Assembly: GCF_019097595.1 (NCBI RefSeq)
Contig: NC_080727.1
Location: forward strand, 13,845,001-13,909,000
Origin: Hemibagrus wyckioides
Taxonomy: Eukaryota; Chordata; Actinopteri; Siluriformes; Bagridae
Direction: 5' to 3'
Length of the DNA stretch: 64,000 nucleotides
In this document: piece after piece, positions 24,534 to 39,556 of the stretch
Layout: each line of letters starts with the position of its first letter
How positions within the stretch are numbered: position 1 is the stretch's first letter
Made by a program: the position numbers and the translations under genes
Notes under the pieces: generated by a model
Told to the model about the DNA's origin: nothing
What the model saw: only the letters and a program-made list of their open reading frames with translations
The model's database searches: none

Positions 24534-26720
24534 TTTTTAATCCTAAATTTGCCTATGGTCACATCAACTACCTGTTGTTTAAACAGCCCTTGCTATGTGT
24601 AGTATGTGACCCAAATGTGGGTGATTCAGGTGTCACACTAGTTGTTTGTCTGTCACAATGGAATGTTCCACAATTCCGAATTTAGCCAGAGGCCGAACCA
24701 TTGTGTGGTAGACGTGATCATCTTGGCCAATACATTGTCCAGTAGTCAGGCTCCTGCTGCATGTTGCTGAAAGTATCTTAGCATTTCAGTGTTCTGTAAG
24801 GTTTTATTTCATTTTGTTTAAAGATGACAGAAAGTGTTTCCTAGATCATACTGTCCGGCTGACTTTACTGAAGCACTGGATATTTACACCTTAGATTCTG
24901 TGTGACACAAAGTACTAGTTAGCCACATTAACATTTGGGGAAAAAATCTATATAAAATTTATTTTCAGAGAACTGTGCTTTTAAAATGGAATTAATGATG
25001 CTGGTTGAGTTTGGTAACTTAAAAAAATAAAAGCATACTATCACTCAAAATCCATGAAGCTAACTGGATTAAATATTTCAAATCCAGACAAATGTCAATC
25101 TGACCATTGTTAGAAACAAGTTTGCACCAACCTTCAGAAAACATTTGACCAAAATGAAGAAAAATGTTATGTCATTTTAAGCCAAGACGTGGCTGAAATA
25201 AATGTTACATCATGAGCCTGAGCTGATTCAAACTCTTACCTGTACTCCACATAGAACCAATACACATACTTTGAAAATGCTTATCTTGGGTTATTTATCA
25301 CAATTGTATTGTGCATCTGGGTATGTTTGTAAGCCACTAGGCGTGTTCACCCTGACAGGGTAAGAGAGCATCATTAGAGGAGATTAGGAGAGATTATAAA
25401 CAGCGGAGTGTGTTCATCCCACCATGGGTGCCCCAAGCATCAGTGTACAGAGATAAGAGCCTCAGACGTCACTGCAAAATTCCCCAAAGGCCAATCACAC
25501 ACACACACACACCAGCCGCAGCCCTCGTGATTGACAACCTCATCACCTGCATCTCACCCTTACCTCCATTTCTACCCACATCGCTGGCTCCCCACGACCT
25601 GCTGCGTACACAAATGATTAACCAACTCATTCATTTGCTTAACAGATTAGGTGAACAGTCTTTAATTAAGTTCATACAGCTTTTGCTCATGCTCATTATT
25701 GTTTAACACATCAGGAACAAACACATTACATTCTTTATACAAAAGTGCATATTATGTATAAGTGTGTATAAATGATTAAAAGCAAAGCAAAAAAAATTGG
25801 AGAATCATTTAGTGATGGTGAAGTTGCTAATATTCATATTTACATTTTTACTAATGACAGTCTTTACAGCAGTTATTGCACAATTTGTTGTTTGAGCTGA
25901 TCACGTTCAGTGTTTTCGATCATTCGCAGTCACATTTCACTGCTTCCAAGTGTGGACTTGATATAATTTTAAATCAAATTTCTCAAAGGAATGTTTATGT
26001 GTTTATGATGGAAATTTATTCCAATTATTCCGTGCGATAAAGTCAGATTATGCAATTAGCAAAAGAAAGGTAAAATATGGCAGTGATTGCTAACTGATCA
26101 TTTACATTTTCTCTTTAACAGGTAAGCCTGTATGGTGAGCATAAAGTGTCTGTAATCCAATAGCTATTGTTTCTACTGTTTGTTTGTTGGCACCTTATGA
26201 AGGCTTCACTAGGCCTGTGCCTTAAATGTGACACTGAATCTGTGTATTTAAATACAAGGTCTGATAGTAATGAGACAAACAACTGGTAAAGAAATCAAAA
26301 ATGAGTAATACAAAATTATGAACGTAAAAAAAACCCTAATTTTTGTTCAGTTTGCATGCAACAGTCTAAACAGACTGTAATGAATTGTTGCACATTTGTA
26401 AAAAATAAGATAGAATGCGTACTAAAGAAAAGATGACAAGGCATGCTTATAGGACAATAATCAACAATGGGATGGTGTGATATCGCCAGTGAAAAGTTCA
26501 TTCTTTTCTTATAACTGCAGTTTCTGGAATACTTTATTCCTTGTATAGCATAGCAATTTACCAAAGTTATGCCCATTATATTTTCATCTATTTCTAGCTA
26601 CATTTAAAGTTATGGAACATCCTCAAAACATTTGCTCTTCTTATCACTTATGATAGAGCAACTAGAAACAGTCATTCCTTTGCCAGCCTCTCTCTTTTCT
26701 CTCTTTTGAAATAATACAGT

Positions 26721-26900
26721 TTGCAGCCACAGAGTGTAAACTCACCTGTTCTAAAGACTTTCCCATTTTGGGAAGCACTGGAGACTCCTTCCATTAATTT
26801 TAAATAAATGTCTTTGTAAAGAAAACTTGTCAGCATGTCAACAATTATCTTACATATGGAGCATCTTTCATACAAGTTTTTTTTAGATGAGCTATGATTA
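26721..26900. repeat. Dispersed repeat family R1, copy 4
   Basis: Blocks CAGAGTGTAAACTCACCTGT, TAAAGACTTTCCCATTTTG, CACTGGAGACTCCTTCCAT, TTTAAATAAATGTCTTTG and CATGTCAACAATTATC are in family order. It lies immediately left of the palindrome at 26906-27088. Confidence 0.55.
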
Positions 26901-26905
26901 ATATA

Positions 26906-27088
26906 AAAAATAATCAAACCAGTTATTTCATACATTAAATTAATCATATATATATAACATATATATATATATTTAACATATTATATATATATATATATAT
27001 TTAACATATTATATTTTATATTTATTTTTTATATATATATATATATATGATTAATTTAATGTATGAAATAACTGGTTTGATTATTTTT
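26906..27088. repeat. Long AT-rich palindrome (inverted repeat)
   Basis: The left arm (26906 to about 26948, AAAAATAATCAAACCAGTTA onward) is the perfect reverse complement of the right arm (about 27045-27088, ending TGGTTTGATTATTTTT). The arms are at least 43 bp with no mismatch. They continue into TATATA sequence around a roughly 95-bp loop of TA and TTAACATATTATA repeats. No coding potential is present. Confidence 0.93.
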
Positions 27089-27394
27089 CATTTGATTCCT
27101 TCAGGCATGTGTCTCTTGACTATGTCCTCATGTCTAACTTTCGTGTAAATGTAGCCTATAAACTAGCCTATAATTTATGCCGTTTTATTAAGAAATACTT
27201 AAGGATGTGCATTTATATCGACTTACATAAGGTTAGATTTAGGTTTTAAGTTTTGGGACTATTTTTTTTTGCGCAGACATGGCAACCCTGCTGCCTTACA
27301 AACGTTCAAATATACACAGTGTATAGTGCGTAATTTAAGACAGAGCCGCCCCCCTTCAGTGATGTGAGCCAAACCACCTGCAGCTGAAACGGAG

Positions 27395-27760
27395 TATGAG
27401 AATGAGAAATGGAGAAGAATCGGACTGCTAGTGAAACATTTCTTCCCTGATATGGCTGGCGAGCTTTTAGTAATAGAGGATCCCCAGGCGCTCTTTATCA
27501 GAAGACTGCAAACGGGTGTAAAGGAGATAAGGCTGGAGGCATATGTAGTAAGCCAGGATTCATTTGCTGGCTCTGTGGCCTCCTGTGACACATAGCCTTG
27601 CGTAATCTCTTGTAGTACACGTTCAACTTAGAGCACATCAATGGGCTCTTTATCCCAAACACACACATTAGCCGCTTCACTAAATGCCAAACGATATCTC
27701 AGAGAAGTGCCGGGGAAATAAATGTGGGAAAAAGGCCTGCAGCTGATTTATGGTCATCTT
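27395..27760. promoter_or_regulatory. Candidate conserved non-coding island
   Basis: Unique sequence including CTGCAAACGGGTGTAAAGGA, GATTCATTTGCTGGCTCTG and ACACATAGCCTTGCGTAATC. The overlapping frames have no family resemblance. Inference only. Confidence 0.2.
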
Positions 27761-28975
27761 CAGAGTAAGCAAGGTGCTGCTTTATTGTCTCAAACCATTT
27801 ATCCATTTATCACACCTTCATCCTAATTAATACTGCTATTTGCGCACGTGCATGGACACGACGCACAAAAATACGCTATAAACTATGCAGGACGCGAGTT
27901 ATTGTGTGTCTTTGTATGGACGGAAGGCAGAGTAGTTAGGCTATTTTTCGACTAATTAACCTCACGTCCAACAAGTGTGTTATGGGAAGGAGAAGCTGAC
28001 CCTGGCCAGCGCATGGCCATCTGCAGCACCATGACGGCGCAGGCACCCAGCAGATGCTAGCGCCAGTCCCAAAGGTGTGTAAGCCGTGTTCACATGTTCA
28101 TCACACCTGGTTCACGCTGAGGCATCTCCGTCTCTGTGTTCTGATAAATTGTCCTGTCAAGGGTTTATGCGCATGCGCACTTAACTTTTGCACGCCTTGC
28201 AGTTCATGTTTCTTCGTATATTTTAATACTGGGTGCGTACGATAGACTATGAAACTACTGTAGAGCTTTATGTTGAAAGCATTTTCTAAAATTTAAGTAA
28301 GTAGAATAAAATATGACAGAATGGTGTTGTTTTAAGAAGGCATTTAAATGCAGTGGAATAGGGCAAATTTATAAGCTATAGGACAAATCGTTAGAACACC
28401 GAAATACTGCAAGAACACAGCAGTCAAGCAGCTGTGGCTTTTGGATTTTCCGATATATTTCCTCCAAGATTAACCAGTTCCACCGTTCAGAAAACCGAAA
28501 TTAATAAAACTGTTTGTAGGCTATATGGTCTAACCTCTCGATAGCCAACTGTACAGCCTTTTACGCTTATTTTCTAGGAACTACATAGAAAGCATGCAAA
28601 ATGCTCAAACTAACGTGGGAGTACATTTTAGGAGAGAGGAGTGGAAGTGTGGAACCATCCAGAGTTTCTAGTCAAGACTTCATCCTCCCTCATGTATAGC
28701 GCATACACACGATCCTAAAAGACTCTAAACGCTTTCATTTGTGCCAGCAATCCATTTAAGCCCCGTGGATTCAACGTTAGCTGAGATTATAGCAAAGGTG
28801 TTAAAAAGAAATTGAAAAGTAGCATCAGATATAGAATGACAAATAGAAGAGCATCCAGACCCAAGTGAAAACTCCACTAAGTGCATGGGGCTAATATTAA
28901 TTGAGGTGCTCATTATGTTCAAGGCAGCCTACTATTATAATATATGAAAGAGGAAACAAAATTTCTCACAATATG

Positions 28976-28979
<4 letters not shown>

Positions 28980-29039
<60 letters not shown>

Positions 29040-29040
29040 C

Positions 29041-29093
<53 letters not shown>

Positions 29094-29094
29094 T
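28980..29094. repeat. Compound microsatellite (TATC)n(TC)n(TA)n
   Basis: About 60 bp of TATC units, then about 32 bp of TC, then about 20 bp of TA. The open frames that overlap it are artefacts of the repeat. Confidence 0.95.
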
Positions 29095-29189
29095 AGAAAA
29101 AGAGCGAGTGAGTGGCAGTAGTGATTATGTGAGGTTAAGCAGCAATGATATCTCCCCATCAGCACACTAACAGCATGTGCTCCAAATGA

Positions 29190-29330
29190 AACAGCCCCGA
29201 CTCCAATGTTAATGAGCATGCTAATATAGATATTAGGGTTTGAAGCAATCAAAGATTAATTATCACAGATAAGAGTTCATTAACTACTCACTCAAAGTCA
29301 TTTGATACCTTATTGAAATCAGGTCATTGG
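29190..29330. promoter_or_regulatory. Candidate enhancer with TCF, homeodomain and GATA cores
   Basis: ATCAAAG (29248-29254), TTAATTAT (29256-29263) and AGATAAG (29268-29274) occur within 27 bp. They follow GTTAATGAGCATGCTAATA. Their clustering about 2 kb past the nkx6.1 stop suggests a regulatory element, but this is inference. Confidence 0.3.
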
Positions 29331-30539
29331 CCTACACGTGTAGCCAAATAAGGACACTCATCAGAATTTTAACGCTTTGAAAAAAAATCATTACATTCAC
29401 ACAGCATCAAATGATGATCATCAATAACTTTACAGCACAAACACTACAGAAACCGGATATTCAATGGCCATATATGTGCAACTAACTAAAAAAAATTGAG
29501 TGTGCTGTTCATTTCAAAATAGAAAAAGGAAACAGAGATAACAAGTTTAAAGGAAGAATCATTTGGTCCTAAACCGAATTAGGAAAACAGAAAGATTCAA
29601 AAGCTGTAAACAGGTAATGGGATAAATATTAATAATATATCCTATTGCCAAGCTAAACTGTAGTTTCTGTGAGTTTTTATTTGTGTAGCTGGTTTTGCTC
29701 TTTAAATAAATATAAATTATGTTTTAATTCACAAGTAATTTTAAGTGTGTTGTAAGAAGTGAAAATAAAAAATAAAATCTCATATACATGCTCGGAAAAT
29801 TTCAGATTAAAAATTTTAGATTTGATGTAGATTTGTGTATTACCTCATCACACTCAGTTGAAAATCTAACTAAACAAACAAAAAAAGACACTGTTCATGG
29901 TATCTGGGCGCCCTTAAAATATATGGATCTTAGTTAAGAAAACTGAAATTTAAAAAAAAATAAATAAATAAAATGAATCAATAAATAAAAATAAAAAAGT
30001 TCAGCACTTAATCATGTGACAGAGTGGAACTTACAACCCATTCAAGCTAAAAGCAATTTAACTTCCTGCTAAATATTTGTGACTAACACTGGTTCATCGA
30101 AAGTTCTGCATCTCTTTCACTCGCATATCATAAATTAAATATTATTCTGAAGCCGAGAATAAATCGGTTGACTGGTTTCCAATTTTCGAAGAACACGCAG
30201 GTGCAATCATGCGGGACTGATGAGACACACCGCTTATTCTGGCATCAACTGTAAAACATCTCTCAACTCTCATTCATCTGTCACCTGTTATAGTCTAATG
30301 CAACATTTTCCCTGTATGTTTAAGCAAATGTGGCCTAAGTCCAAAAAATAAAAATAAAATAAATTACACATTCTAATTTGTCCAAATTGTTTTTGTTTTG
30401 ATATGTCTGTATCGTTTCATGCTGTTTGCGAGAGTTACAGTAGTTATTGCACATTGATTATTGTAGAGTTCGTATTATTGATTATGGTGCATAATGTAAA
30501 TAGCCATGTGTCTTATAAAATGTTAAATACGGAGCTAAT

Positions 30540-30967
30540 AAATTAAAGGTTTTATTTGAAAACTGTATTGTGATTTTGGTGTAAGTATATAAAGTTTAAC
30601 AGACATGCAAATCAAAATAATTGACCGTTAACAAATAAATCAAGGTTCATAATAATAATAATAATATTCACTTTTTATTAAATAAAAGTGCAATATCACA
30701 CGAATATGCAAAGCGCATTTCCCGCATCCAACACCGTTACAAACGTAAAATTTTATAAATTAAGTGTGAAAAGGAAAAGGGGAACATCCTATTATTGTGA
30801 GACGAACACTAGGGGTTATTTTACAAATATAATTTCATTGTTAAATCTTGTTGATTATTTACACTCAAAACTTAATCAAACTGCAAAACTGACCATCAGG
30901 TGTCTTGGCCCAACTGAAGCAGTGATAGGCCTATATGGGTTTTAAAATGAAATGCCAGGTCGGTGTG

Positions 30968-31022
<55 letters not shown>

Positions 31023-31366
31023 AAAATGAAAATGAGATGCGCTTATTCCGGTGTGGGGATGCAAACAGAACATAATCGAGATTAGAAAAAAGAGCCTATA
31101 GCGTTTACTATACAAAAAAGATATTTTACACATAAATATTCACAGTAATATAATTTCTATTCAATACAACTCACGCTGTTGTTTTTACATTAAGGTCCGC
31201 TTGCAGTGTGTGATGCGCTCAGTTCCTCCGGCAGTGCATGAAATTTTTGCATCCTTTTTCCTCGTGAAAACACGCTCACAGACATTTCACAACTGAATGA
31301 AAACACGCAGTTATTTTATGTTAATTCTGCACTGGAGAGTCAACACGGATCCTTCCGTGGGCTTCT
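30540..31366 (-). other. nkx6.1: nkx6.1 3' UTR, candidate polyadenylation sites
   Basis: The 3' UTR begins after the TAA at 31367. Minus-strand AATAAA motifs occur at 30678-30673 and 30556-30551, giving candidate UTRs of about 0.7-0.8 kb. A (GA)n tract at 30970-31020 would be transcribed if the distal site is used. Transcript data are needed to choose the site. Confidence 0.3.
30970..31020. repeat. (GA)n microsatellite
   Basis: An uninterrupted run of about 25 GA units, probably within or just past the nkx6.1 3' UTR. Confidence 0.95.
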
Positions 31367-31972
31367 TTACGAGCTGTCGGTGTCCCCTGCGTGCATTATG
31401 AGCCCGGGGTTCGGTTTGTGTTTCTTCAACAGTTGCGTGATTTTTTCGTCGTCCGAGTTTGGGTCTAAAGGCTTGTTGTAATCGTCGTCATCGTCTTCGT
31501 TTTCCGACGCACCTTTCAGCCGTTCGGTCTCCGAGTCTTGTTTCTTTTTGGCCGAGGCCATCTCAGCCGCATGCCGCTTCCGCCACTTCGTTCTCCGGTT
31601 CTGAAACCACACCTGAAATAGACAATAACAATAAAAATGTTTTGATTTAGCCGACCAAATACGGTGCTGTATAATAGATTACACAACTCTTAAAAATCAA
31701 TTAAGATTGTCGATATAGCCTATTACTCAATTTTGCGACATTAACATTTAAAATAAAATGACCGAACTTGAAACTGTGCCTATGAGGCTTTTTTGAAATA
31801 CTTATAAATATGTACGCAAATGTTGCCTGCTGGATTAACCTAACCTAATCATTTATATCATTTAAAAAAGACAACATAATTTTTCAAAAAAAAAATTTCT
31901 AATGATTTTAAGCGAAAAATAAAAAATATTATTCCAGACATATAGCCAGATAAATTATTCAAGACCAATGGG

Positions 31973-32018
<46 letters not shown>

Positions 32019-33531
32019 CATCATCATCATCATTATTATTATTATTATTATTGTAGAATTACACTAATGTTAGGTTAAAACCTCAGTGCATTAGCAATAG
32101 AATATAAGAAAGAGATGATTCATCACTGTAAAGTGTTAATTCAACAATAGTGATTTTGCTGTGCAAGTTAACCGAAGCACCACTTTTCAACCTTTCGGTA
32201 TTTATACAGAGTGCTGTTCATTTCAGACACTCTTTCTGTGTGAGTTTGTAAGCCTTACCTTAACTTGGCTCTCTGTCATGCCCAGGGAGTAGGCCAGACG
32301 CGCTCTCTCCGGTCCTGCTAAATACTTGGTCTGTTCAAAAGTCTTTTCCAGCGCGAAAATTTGCTGACCGGAAAACGTGGGTCTTGTGTGTTTCCTCTTT
32401 CCGTCCTTATCCAGCAGCACTGAGTTCTGATCTAAGGAGAACAAATTAACTGCATTTTATTTACGGTTATATTTTCGTAGCAAAAACCCTCATAAATTAA
32501 TGTTCATAAATGAAGTATTTTATTTAGTATTTAATTAACTCATACCAGGGACCCTTTAATTCAAATCTGGACTTATACATAGATAACTGTCCATAATTAC
32601 CAGTTAACACTGGTGCATACAGTATTTAAACCCAACAGGACACAAATGATCTGAAAATGGAGGTCTTGATGTGAATCTAGGACTGATTACTCCATGCTTA
32701 AAATAACGAACGCATACAGTGATTAACCCCGACAAGACACTGTTAAAAATTATTGCATAAAAACTAAATGTACAGTGGTCTCAGTGGTCACTAGAATCAC
32801 AGGAACGAGAACTGAACTGAAGATGAGGGCACAACGCAAATCCCCAGTTTTAAATACACTGTTCATTTTTCATGTGTTGATTTAACACTGGATTTTGATG
32901 TGCATGCAAACATTTGTAGTGCTTTAGTGAATTCTTTACATAGTGTGCGTATTAAAGTACGAAGAAACAAAAAGTGAAAAAGAATGCACTTACGAGGTGA
33001 ACACGCAAATCTGGCATCTCTCCAGTGCGGGCTTTGCACCACTCCCGGCCAAAATATAGGGGTCCGGCCGGGCAGTTCGGCCAGAGGTTTGGGGTAGCGG
33101 GCCACGGCCACGGCAGCTGCGCTCGGGCTGAAGTAAAGCCCCGGAGGAGGAGGTGGACTTAGGCTGCTGAAGCGGGGCAGACCAGACAGCAGACCGGCTG
33201 GAGAGGTCGCTGCTCCAGAAGAGACCACCGACGGCCGACTGAGGATGTCGTTTATCCCGTGTGGGGTGGCCGAAGTCCCGCACTGCTGGGATGCGAGAGC
33301 CGAGAGTCCAGCCGCTGATGTTTTGATCCCCGGGGAAGACACCGGGACCCCGCCCGGGTTGGGAGAGGTCGAGGTAGGGGAGGTAGACGACGCCGGACCG
33401 CTAGACGGTAACGGGTAAGCCGGGTAGAGAGGCGTCTTCATTTCGGTCATGCTGTGCAGAGCAGATAAAGGCGAGGTGTTGAGGAGAAAGGCGCCCTGAC
33501 GAGGTCCGTCCATTTGCCCCACAGCTAACAT
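31367..33531 (-). CDS. nkx6.1: NK6 homeobox 1 transcription factor (3 coding exons)
   Basis: Coding exons are 33531-32994, 32431-32259 and 31612-31367. Donors are GTAAGT and GTAAGG and acceptors end in TTAG and TTTCAG. Phases 1 and 0 join cleanly to 318 residues plus TAA. Residues 1-35 match the Nkx6.1 N-terminus (MLAVG, then [12 protein letters not shown]). The Groucho-binding TN/eh1-like motif GINDILSRP is at 92-100. [19 protein letters not shown] is at about 146-164. The homeodomain is at about 192-251, with W48/F49/Q50/N51 as W239 F240 Q241 N242; its WFQNRR begins in exon 3. The acidic C-terminal stretch [19 protein letters not shown] is typical of NKX6.1 and differs from NKX6.2. The protein is shorter than human (367) because the Ser and Ala runs are reduced. 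It is a nuclear repressor in ventral neural tube and pancreatic beta-cell development. An upstream in-frame ATG at 33570 would add 13 residues; I chose 33531 by homology. Confidence 0.96.
31613..32258 (-). other. nkx6.1: nkx6.1 intron 2, splitting the homeobox
   Basis: This 646-bp intron runs from GTAAGG at 32258 to TATTTCAG at 31613. It interrupts the homeodomain between residues 46 and 47, just before the recognition-helix WFQNRR. That is a conserved intron position in NK6 genes. It contains a (TAA)n-(TCA)n-(TTA)n compound microsatellite at about 31978-32053. Confidence 0.9.
31978..32053. repeat. Self-complementary (TAA)n-(TCA)n-(TTA)n array
   Basis: A run of AAT units, a few TCA units, then TTA units. 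The first and last parts are reverse complements, so the array can fold back on itself. It lies in nkx6.1 intron 2. Confidence 0.9.
32432..32993 (-). other. nkx6.1: nkx6.1 intron 1
   Basis: This 562-bp intron starts GTAAGT at 32993 and ends TTCTCCTTAG at 32432. It splits the codon for His180 (C|AT), the same place as the boundary implied by the human protein. No repeat or RNA gene was recognised in it. Confidence 0.9.
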
Positions 33532-34260
33532 AACCGAGCAACTACAGTTCAAAACGTCTGAAATGTGCAATTACGCGAAGAGTTGTAAAAACGGGTTTTT
33601 AAAAAAAGAAAGAAAGAAAGAGTGAGGTTATTTACTGTGTATAAAAGCGCCCAAAGGACAAAAAGACCAGGTTATTCTGCAACAAAGTGCACGAAATCGC
33701 AAAACAGCGCATAAAAAGCATCGCATTAAAAAAAAAAACAGGCTTAGTGCTGGATTTTTTTCTCGTTTAAAATTCCGAATTAATCAGACTGCCGTGTTAT
33801 AGCCATCTCCTCCCAGGCAAAAAGCAATCGCTGAGTTCAAAACATTGCAAATGTTCAAGCTTTGGCATTCTCTTAGAATAAAGAGGAAGACAGAAAAAAA
33901 GAGAGAGAGAGAGTTCGCCTCGACAGCTATAGGCTGCTATTCAGTGTTGTTTTGAAATCTTCTATAAATAAAATGGCAGTCTTTCTTGGTAGTTCACATA
34001 TGAAGACCTGGAAGATAATAAAACATTTTCATCGACCTGCTGTCCTTTTGCTGAAAAAGTCTAAACTTTGAGCGTGTCACTTAGAAAGTAGAAGGACTCG
34101 TACACCGCTGTGATTGGCTAAAGCCCACCGTGACGTAATGACTGTCACAGACGGGGGGGAAAAGTGCTGGACTGAATTTAGGAGTCTGTTTTCATTGGCG
34201 CTCTCTGTCACCGCTTTAAATTTGCACATTAAAAGAGCTGCCACCCGCTATTAAATACCT
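33532..34260 (-). promoter_or_regulatory. nkx6.1: nkx6.1 5' leader and candidate promoter
   Basis: No protein is encoded here. Read on the minus strand, the stretch upstream of the ATG has two CCAAT boxes (34117-34113 and 34198-34194) and a near-consensus CRE half/full site (TGACGTAA on the plus strand, 34131-34138). A TATTTATA-like element lies at about 33970-33962. The start site cannot be fixed from sequence alone. A short GA run at 33900-33912 probably falls in the leader. This is inference from position and motifs. Confidence 0.4.
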
Positions 34261-36569
34261 ATATACTTTTAAAAATGGACAAAATCAACCTAGTTCATTT
34301 GAGATCTATTTCTCTAAATAATAGGACATCACCTAGGCAGGCAGTGCAGGTTGTATAGTCTACATCTGCGCTTTTTAATTTCGACATATTCAGGGTTGTG
34401 TTTTTATTTTCCACTTGACACAAAGACCCAATTATTTTGTCATTTTTTAACACACGACCAAAGATGTTCAATCATTTTAAGGTAAAAAAAAAAAAAAGAA
34501 AAGAAAAGAACTGGCAATATTTCCTGGCTACATCAAATATGGAAAAAAATTTAAATGTTGAAACGCATGAAATGCTGGATTAATTAAGGCTAAAAAAAAT
34601 AAATAAAATTAAATTCAAATAAAAAATAGATTTATAATCCTGAGAATCATCTCCTTCGTTTGAGACATGATTTAACCAAACCTTCTCCAAAAAGGTTCAT
34701 ATTCAGTCCTGATCTGTAGTGATGGACACATGGGTCATCGGTAGGCTTGACTGCATATGAAGAAAATAAAATAAAATAAAATATTTATATCGAAAGAAAA
34801 GAGTGGCAGCTTTCATGTGACATCTCCTAGTTATATCCCCGTATAAATTGGGAAAGTTCTATAAGGAGTGAGGAACAAGTGTTATTTGCATAACACCAGT
34901 TATTTGGAGTGTAAAAGTTATATGTAAAATAAAATGAAATAATATTATAAACTAAAATAAACAAATAGATAATATAAAAGCCGGGGTTGGATATAAATAT
35001 AGTTTTTTTATTATACTGATTATTTTACATTAGTCTTAAATTAACTGGTTCGACACTCTCTCTCTCTCTCATATTAAATTATACATAATTTGTAACCCAA
35101 TCAAATATTTTTGACTAAAACAGACTAACGGTGCCATTAATAAAAGTCCACGAGTAGTCTGCCATCTTTCAGTAGACAGAAAGCGAGTATTAATATTAAC
35201 AGCGTGCAAATAGACAGAGTAGGACAGGACAGGTATTTCATAAATGCTCCTAATTAACAGCACAATTTATCAACAAAAATAATGTAAATGATATACACAA
35301 TAATTATTTTATTTAGAAGAAATACACCAACTGAAATAGCAGTATACAATCCTATTTAAAACGTCTTAATTGTAATTATTCTGTGATATCTGAATTCAAC
35401 CTAAACAGCATTAAAATGAGATAAATATCTTTGAATCCTTATATTAAGTGATCATCCGCCATATTGTGTTGCACATATAGTGTAGAAGCTATAAATTAGT
35501 GTCTTAATATAGGGAAATACTGTATATGGGATTCAGTCCTTGTAAGGGTTCGAGCTATTAAACTCCTACAACTGTAACGACACCTAGCGGTGACCCAGCT
35601 TAACTGAACTATAATCGTAAAATCGTCTCATTTTCACCACTACACCGCCACCTAGTGGGAAAACCATTCATGGGCCAACATATGCCCGGATGACTAGAAT
35701 ACTGTCGTAAGAAAATGACTTGTTGGTTGCACTAAGCAGTGTTTTGTGCTTGAGCTGCACAATAAAGGCTTGAAAGGCTATTCTGAATTTATTGTGTAAA
35801 CGAGACTTTGTATAGGAGAAGCATAAAAATCCAATTTTTTTGACGCATCTTCTAACCAACAATTTTCTGACCCTTCACATTTTTTGTATTCATTAGTGAA
35901 CAGATATCTTGAACTTTTGTTAGATACATTAAATATTGTGGAACTAGTTAATTTGGGTTTTGTTTTATAGTAGCCATTACCAGTTGTTCCCTAAACAAAC
36001 CTATATTTTATTACCTCTCAATTTACATCAAAATGCTGCTCATCATGCTACAGAGAAGACAGTGTTAAAAGACACTTAAAGCAGACACCAGAGACTCAAG
36101 GTTGAATAGTTTCACTGCATGTTAAACTTCATAAGTTCATGAATACATGAAGTGTGTGTATGTGTATGTATGCGTGTATATACACATGCATATATACATA
36201 CACACACCCACCCTATATTGGTGTTAAAGTGACTGGGGTTTAGTGACGGGTTTTTGTTATGAGATTGATTGTACATGATAATAGATAATGGTGTTGGAGT
36301 GAATCATTAATAACTAAAATCTGCCTATGCCATTCACTTACCCACTGAATTGTCCTCAACACTTCCTTGTACCTTTTTAGCTACACATGCTTAAAAATGT
36401 TCCTGCATTTCCACAAGGGACTTATTTTCATTATTTAACCTATTTATAAGAGGTGGCACAGTTATTCCAGTTGCTGATGCAAAAGAGTGAAAGTAAGTAT
36501 CTGCAAAATGTGTTGTGAACAAGACCTTGAACTGTATAAAAACAGGATCAAAACTCAATAAAAAAAACA
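34261..36569. other. Intergenic spacer between rpl17 and nkx6.1
   Basis: About 2.3 kb of AT-rich DNA separates the rpl17 poly(A) site from the nkx6.1 promoter region. It contains an A13 run at 34483-34495, a (TC)n remnant at 35056-35070 and a short TGTATG/TACATA alternating stretch at 36150-36205. No gene is recognised. Confidence 0.7.
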
Positions 36570-36605
36570 GGCCACTGTAGTTCAAATGTTGGAATTTATT
36601 TACAT
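36570..36605 (-). terminator. rpl17: rpl17 polyadenylation signal, very short 3' UTR
   Basis: A minus-strand AATAAA lies at 36600-36595, only a few bases after the stop codon. A T-rich stretch (downstream element) follows at about 36568-36560. The predicted 3' UTR is therefore only a few tens of bases, as is usual for ribosomal protein genes. Confidence 0.8.
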
Positions 36606-39472
<2,867 letters not shown>

Positions 39473-39556
39473 TTCTGCAGGTCTGGAGACAAAATGAAAT
39501 CATGTAGTCATTCATTTCAGCGGATTATGGACGGTCTTGATTACAGTGAGAATGGA

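Larger units (their letters stand above)
20965..26720. other. Gene desert with a possible regulatory block
   Basis: It holds R1 copy 3, (CA)n at 23511-23540, TA-rich runs at 24418-24538 ending in a T22 run, and (CA)n at 25497-25512. The largest unique block is 23640-24330. No coding exon is recognised. Confidence 0.7.
27089..30539. other. Intergenic region 3' of nkx6.1
   Basis: A compound (TATC)n-(TC)n-(TA)n array lies at 28980-29094. Unique candidates are 27395-27760 and 29190-29330. A GC-richer stretch at 27990-28220 contains CATGCGCATGCGC-like alternating purine-pyrimidine bases but no supported gene. Confidence 0.65.

Noticed and set aside
32990..33283. 97-residue minus-strand frame over nkx6.1 exon 1
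   Set aside because: An alternative frame in a GC-rich exon; the true frame matches NKX6.1 throughout.
33900..33912. Short GA run considered as a GAGA-factor element in the nkx6.1 leader
   Set aside because: Too short and too common in this genome to support a regulatory call.
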